Shown here: positions 61,001 through 64,000 of the stretch, piece by piece | Numbering within the stretch: position 1 is the first letter of the stretch | Layout: every line of letters starts with the position of its first letter | Assembly: GCA_023231475.1 (NCBI GenBank) | Contig: JALJEE010002292.1 | Location: 1 to 64,000, forward strand | Direction: 5' to 3' | Length of the DNA: 64,000 nt | DNA from: Seison nebaliae | Taxonomy: Eukaryota > Rotifera > Pararotatoria > Seisonacea > Seisonidae | Translations under genes and position numbers: made by a program | Notes under the pieces: model-generated | What the model was told of the DNA's origin: nothing | Databases searched by the model: none | What the model saw: the letters and a program-made list of their open reading frames with translations, nothing else

Positions 61001-64000
61001 ACGCCACTATTACCGGTGCAGTGGAAATGAATGAGAAGGAAAGTCCAGCCATTCCACAACATCAAATAGAATTATTGGAAATTATTATGACGAATAATAT
61101 CATCTTGAATGCTGATACTACTAGTGCCACAACTTCATCATCATCATCAACAACAACGACATCACGTAATCAACCACAAAATAATTCAAATTCTTCTAAT
61201 ACGAATCAGAAGATGAATGGGAAAGAAAATGAAACAGAATCATTATCGGAAGGTAATCTCATTCAAGAATATTATGAGCCTATTCGATATTTGATAAAAT
61301 CGATTTCTGATCTCTTATTGGAATTGAATGGACATCAGAAAATTTTGTTCGAATTAACGAAAGAAGAAACTGCCTCGGCATTCGTTCAAAATATTCTTCA
61401 ATGGCAAACTGATTTATATCTAATCGAATTATTTCTCGTTCAATGGGAGATCATGCAAAATTTATGGATAGAAATCGAAGATACATTTTATCAACCATAT
61501 CTCCTCTATTTCAACGAAAATTTGACGATTTCATTCATTACCGTCGAAATGGAATTTTTCGCTTTGTGTCATTGTGCGAAACGAGCACCCAACATTTTCA
61601 GATTCGTCACAAACCATTTCAACGATCTGAATCGTCATATGAGTCGAATCATCGACAAATTCCAACGATTCAAACAATGGATTATTCAGATGATTTTGGA
61701 CGGTGAAAATTGTGGTTATTTACAACAGAAAATTTTAGAGAAGAAATTGAGCGAACATTTAGTTTTCCATATTTCTGGAAACTTAAACCGTTTAAATGAT
61801 GCCATCAATCTTCTTTGTAAAGAAATTAAACGATTCAACATCATTCCATTCCTTTTTAATGATATCGATAAGAAGATCGCAAAATATTACGAGAAAACTT
61901 CGAATGTTGTAACGACGAATAATTCGATGGATAATACAACGGATAATAAGAAGAAAAATCGATTCGTCTTAACAAAGAAATGGAAAGAGAAATTTATGAC
62001 AAATACGGAGGAACAGCTATTGAAAAAATATGATATTTGTCAATTGGAATCGATCGTTCTCGCTGAAACGAACGAAATATTTCGATTCAGTCAATTGAAA
62101 CTCTCAATTTTCATTTCAGAATATGAATCAAATAATGAATTGGAGGAGTATTTGAGAAATAAATGTAATTTGCCCAATTCCGTTCAAATTCAATTGATAA
62201 AACCAAATTTATTCGATATCGTCAAATCGATTTGGTTATTGTGTAAAATAGAATTGGAATATTTGGATGAGAAAAGTTCTATTGAATATTTCGATATGAT
62301 TCCTTTGAATCTATTAAAGTTCTTCATCGAAAAGAAATGGTTGGAAATGATGGAAAATGACGACAGTCAACTATTGACGAATTTGTTGAATAAAATACAA
62401 ATTATTTTATCGATTCCAAATAATGATATTAATGGTCGACTAGTTCAATCTTCAACGGAAAATGTCGACGATGGAAATTCTGAAAAAGAAAATATCGAAA
62501 AAGAGAATTCTGAAAAAGAAGATATCCGAAACGAAAACTCTGAAAAAGTTAATATCGAAAAAAAAAATTCTGTAAAGGAAAAAATTGAAAATGAAAATTC
62601 TGAAAAAGAGAAAATCAACAACAAAAATTCTGAAAAAGCAAAAATCGAAAATGAAAATTCTGATAGAGAAAATTTCAACAAGGTGAATTTAAAGACAGAT
62701 GATATGACAGAAGATGATGAAATTCAGAAGGTAAACAATGGAAATTTAAGTTTGAAGAAAGAAGATATCGAAAATACGAATTCGAAAGAAGATAATAATG
62801 AAAATAGAAATATCGTGAAAGAACTTTCTGATAAAGAAATTTCACAACCGACGGATAATTCGGTTGTCATAAAAGTTGCAAATGAAACGATCGATAAATT
62901 GAAATCCGCAAGAGAATTGATTGTTTATTATTTGCTATTGACCAAAAACATAAAATTGGAAGGAAAACTATTTTTTGGTAAATTTAATTTGACAATTAAA
63001 AAAAATGAGAATTTCTCAAAACTGTTTAAAAAATCGATTCCTTTTCAAATTGCGAAGATGGGAACATTCGGGAAAATACTTCGAATGAAAAATTTCATAT
63101 CGAAATCGAAATCTTCTCAAATCTTCTTTATCTCGATCGACCAAAACGATATGGAGATTTATTTGGCAAAATATGAGAATGTCGATCTGAGAATTATCGA
63201 TTTTGTTTCGAATCATTTCGATGTGGAAAAATTGAAACGTCTATCGACATCCATTGTTCGTCAATATTTTACGGAGGAGAAAAGTTTGAGATGTTTTTTC
63301 TTTTTAAAGAATTGGAATTTATTGAATGATCATCATATTGAGTTGTTTTATAATTTGTTGAGGAATGAATTGGCATCGATAGGAAAAGACGAATCAATGA
63401 TGATTTTTGTGGAAAATCATAAAAATTTTCATGGAATAAAATTCTCTCCGATAATCAAAGACACATTGACGATGATTCCATGGTCATCTGATGAAATGAA
63501 TTCGGAATCAATAATCGATTTTTTCTTCGAAAAATTTAATAATCTCCAAATGACAAATGAGAAGTTAAAGAAAGTTTTCGTGAATTATTTATCGAATAAT
63601 GAAACTTTAATAATTCAAATTGGTCGAACAATTTCCAATATATTTCTGGGAAGGAATTTCAAATTATTTAGTTTCCTCGAAATGGTTTATGATCGGAAGA
63701 TACTAAAAATGATTATCAAAAACTTTCAATATTTATCTGAATCAACATACGAATTATTTATCGTTTATTGGCTTTGTTTTTTACCGATCGATCGATTGAT
63801 CAGTTTCGTCAGTTGTTCGATGAACAAGAAGGAATTTCTGATCAACGTTATTTTGGTGATGGAGGAATTGATGAAATTGTTCGTGAAAATGAAAGAAGAG
63901 AAATTTTTAAAATTTTATTTGTTGAATTATATTACGAATAATATGAATTGTCGTATTTCTTGTCAATCGTCATTGATCAATGGACAGGAATTGATAAGAA
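55081..64000 (+). CDS. Dynein-heavy-chain-like protein (axonemal-type tail and linker), partial, runs off the window
   Basis: One open frame of at least 2973 codons from ATG (MDDPIVQKFWTWLMQRLERI) with no stop before the window end; in-frame stops lie just upstream of the ATG. Residues about 200-460 fit the DHC N1 tail domain (LDTIPIIWHLIFVIWKNSPE resembles the IWxxSxYY region). The linker starts near residue 1790: RPRHWRQILRL, then FTLSDFISLQLFLYVKEIKK and ALLDSTIEDILNKFEAFW; later FVQNILQWQTDLYLIEFLFL and QNLWIEIEDTF. Where AAA1 should follow (from about residue 2260) no GxxxxGK[ST] P-loop or DEFNR box was found in more than 700 residues. Instead there is an acidic/basic repeat insert (62446-62680) and Lys/Asn/Ser-rich sequence. 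The linker is interrupted by Ser/Thr/Asn-rich inserts. Dynein motors need AAA1 ATPase, so motor activity is doubtful. Later modules could lie beyond the window. Confidence 0.75.
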   Translation, partial: MDDPIVQKFWTWLMQRLERIFKLVEEDKHVMKDDNRIIVSMFEFVNFTSVRFLQCWKNEDDGVNKINFSINSSTILNDREQIFLSKLEHVGRLNNFENELIFIETDSSFGNLGSLMLRECSFPFLKLFDDEQVMSSRNRVESLGINHSTLINRFIQTGHRCIGDIETMYPYDGMATLSLPSENVVSFDTNEQSLEIVETSVVQWLNRLQDLLTTKLEEKRMVLINQRRSNGTEAGNKFISLRNEMFIWSNQINLITALQRQIQSETIQNIFEFLRNSNSNIIQSIEEHLPELELLNERSEMNLELLSGLVPFVDKIWNNFQTIFYEDSLRVNEKCLKSILDTIPIIWHLIFVIWKNSPEYHSTTQISVMINLINGEILNGCIMLLEGDLLRNPNIATKKLNIVLRIIGRLRSSYIEKKHVVNELNERYFKLPEEAVQLIEMNCEEKNFSRYRQMNIDRIIDDHKRINWLLCPAEALTTENAPWPSHTSEAFLIVDTFMMKCNDLLELVNSIDDFETMKISFDSSAQIFKDNDELIDENKQIFLEINSIYSRYKLAIDEFFSNVSKRNITVFQVEFRKKKLFAFNVTEDMENGQNIQNSFDKILEKLRDVVKNLEVKISSILSMILKRAENLPTKLRIITMFGRIIERPNIIHLLKEHQSDFRQKIFDELSNSISYLENIFDLSYNRHQLLSDRVRSILKLISENKTEKYLNKIPSHHLIPTIISQLKWMDGMDERLFKNYNIVQAIWPTIFQENTGTQIRLIIQMFEKVFEKISNDVISRWIDSTSILDRLESQFDNFIFKRIPFTQEIREENIIYKNIHLLERLKNNDNLNDLLKRDDSEHSFIQCNINEEMIYLSKQIKEVLKNDRIEKFIKNNVNDSVDYLNQISKLHQLQKQFSFDSLIRSVHQLKVFVDEFNWTITFATKIDKILMKRSFLMINELIDRGTTEIRWKNITGLELYLTKLSENLHHSHFLKHRSLHEKFSQFSDNVILWNFCFFESNELSPNEIKREAFSDDLYENVIESFDVFIDKMNERYRNNREIIQSNIHQNKRIVNEIFEILDINNQMPEYDIFVHLTDEYMGRALELRTILSINEMYEKFCCYEKSKPFIEIAMRLENDEIKLSWPLDENTDRSSLYENFINWENQIQDYSRILNEQFQMTSDKNQKIEELNKKIIYYCLRIIQFRNVFNYLKLLWSLDANETFKKFLVGQQTFSILYGQYRKESILKQDDLFDDNLHFMESFLNFEVDNSSVLFTESSTETKPYAKSVISLSTSINMDAAVSVEKQYLSLQTFPAVTNNNQSLEDIPSDDDHDDNIRFGGMTKRNERWKLEAEEKRLKKLFRINNRYYHSRTPEMINAEYKIYISPNVESFAQEFHVLNELKKIITEVNDVKIYEWLLINVIPLKSTLIALLDKWMFVYSKYLIQCVNHNLLELDVFFLMVMNDLNSIDKNNDLLKRKSKRFSEEEQGELQDNNFMQIVHLYNVTTTNQQSIELKFNVTKQIVDILNNYSITIPSHIIKLFESLPTIWQNIRSKIHMAKNRIGPYVCGHNDRIILQVQEYANELESYRQDIYGCELFYYSCEKELAYKLIDQFLKKYNYQYTKVDRMKILQELLIQHQAKAVRNYVEERDANTINKNEKLDEINQLFLKSQEKFSSIVPEIGKAESIDNGSSSSSTKTVGSNESHSRNFKKDNKKIIQIYDFEILTQIRQTLSDMKVLWKLVRLLRAKQTEWLREKWHNINIQRMRIEIEEQKRTFNDLPSYTAQWPIVIDTLKDNQTLLNMISLINDLQTGTASLRPRHWRQILRLSTMSNSNKNQGTVSESQTPRTTKSMDGNDSILLSYALPNASHYHGFRLTNITTPIEFSNLVAAAQAVDELTINRFTLSDFISLQLFLYVKEIKKIVSMALLDSTIEDILNKFEAFWMSKELSFFLYGKERLFPFPLIENVNEKFHFLYDIRSLFEKVRSKNKQTINATITGAVEMNEKESPAIPQHQIELLEIIMTNNIILNADTTSATTSSSSSTTTTSRNQPQNNSNSSNTNQKMNGKENETESLSEGNLIQEYYEPIRYLIKSISDLLLELNGHQKILFELTKEETASAFVQNILQWQTDLYLIELFLVQWEIMQNLWIEIEDTFYQPYLLYFNENLTISFITVEMEFFALCHCAKRAPNIFRFVTNHFNDLNRHMSRIIDKFQRFKQWIIQMILDGENCGYLQQKILEKKLSEHLVFHISGNLNRLNDAINLLCKEIKRFNIIPFLFNDIDKKIAKYYEKTSNVVTTNNSMDNTTDNKKKNRFVLTKKWKEKFMTNTEEQLLKKYDICQLESIVLAETNEIFRFSQLKLSIFISEYESNNELEEYLRNKCNLPNSVQIQLIKPNLFDIVKSIWLLCKIELEYLDEKSSIEYFDMIPLNLLKFFIEKKWLEMMENDDSQLLTNLLNKIQIILSIPNNDINGRLVQSSTENVDDGNSEKENIEKENSEKEDIRNENSEKVNIEKKNSVKEKIENENSEKEKINNKNSEKAKIENENSDRENFNKVNLKTDDMTEDDEIQKVNNGNLSLKKEDIENTNSKEDNNENRNIVKELSDKEISQPTDNSVVIKVANETIDKLKSARELIVYYLLLTKNIKLEGKLFFGKFNLTIKKNENFSKLFKKSIPFQIAKMGTFGKILRMKNFISKSKSSQIFFISIDQNDMEIYLAKYENVDLRIIDFVSNHFDVEKLKRLSTSIVRQYFTEEKSLRCFFFLKNWNLLNDHHIELFYNLLRNELASIGKDESMMIFVENHKNFHGIKFSPIIKDTLTMIPWSSDEMNSESIIDFFFEKFNNLQMTNEKLKKVFVNYLSNNETLIIQIGRTISNIFLGRNFKLFSFLEMVYDRKILKMIIKNFQYLSESTYELFIVYWLCFLPIDRLISFVSCSMNKKEFLINVILVMEELMKLFVKMKEEKFLKFYLLNYITNNMNCRISCQSSLINGQELIR
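62446..62680 (+). repeat. Coding tandem repeat, about 30-33 bp (NSEKENIEKE)
   Basis: About seven imperfect copies of a 10-11 codon unit with the core aattctgaaaaag, encoding charged Asn/Ser/Glu/Lys segments inside the dynein-like frame. The complementary strand reads as an FSEFSFSIF repeat that is not a gene. Confidence 0.85.

Noticed and set aside
62445-62681. Minus-strand FSEFSFSIF repeat frame that looks membrane-like
   Set aside because: Reverse complement of the charged repeat inside the dynein-like exon.
62940-63100. GK-containing words (EGKLFFGKF, GTFGKIL) as a dynein P-loop
   Set aside because: None has the GxxxxGK[ST] pattern or the surrounding GPAGTGKT context.

Overview
The window looks like nuclear DNA of a compact arthropod genome, most likely an acariform mite. 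The evidence is: AT-rich sequence; chitin-binding peritrophin genes; single-copy animal genes (TRIAP1, Nibbler/EXD3, DDX28, LMO7/Smallish-like, DEG/ENaC, PIGN, NEDD8); very short introns (mostly about 40-60 nt); and genes packed tens to hundreds of bases apart. The taxon is an inference; no marker gene names it. All splice junctions below were inferred by eye from reading-frame continuity. Most inferred introns start with GTT rather than GTA or GTG.

Layout. 1-7 kb: three chitin-binding genes, each with a signal-peptide exon followed by a phase-1 intron: a nine-domain CBM14 protein on the minus strand, a small single-domain protein, and a CBM14 protein with a long Gly/Asn repeat tail. 7-11.7 kb: three unrecognised proteins with membrane segments. 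13-16 kb: TRIAP1 and an ankyrin/SOCS-box protein with a very long C-terminal extension. 16.4-18.8 kb: Nibbler-type 3'-5' exonuclease. 19.6-20.5 kb: two small unknown genes. 21-23 kb: DDX28-like helicase in nine exons. 23-27 kb: LMO7/LIMCH1/Smallish-like PDZ-LIM protein. 28.6-31 kb: DEG/ENaC channel in eight exons. 31.2-32.5 kb: type I membrane protein of unknown function. 32.7-35.9 kb: PIGN. 36.2-36.5 kb: NEDD8 with an 18-nt exon. 36.5-47.1 kb: a 10.6-kb stretch with no convincing gene, out of character for the rest of the window.

The last 17 kb is the most unusual. A 2216-residue protein at 47.1-53.9 kb has the twelve-helix, two-domain plan of a membrane adenylyl cyclase, but most catalytic residues are replaced. 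From 55.1 kb to the window end runs a single open exon of at least 2973 codons. It matches the tail and linker of an axonemal-type dynein heavy chain, yet no AAA1 P-loop appears in the more than 700 residues after the linker. Between them, on the minus strand, lies a small cysteine-rich gene with an FN2 domain, an EGF/TIL-like module and a VWC-like module. No operon-like or pathway-level cooperation is evident for the other genes. The first three form a local family cluster probably acting on chitin. No virus-like element, tRNA, rRNA or CRISPR array was recognised.
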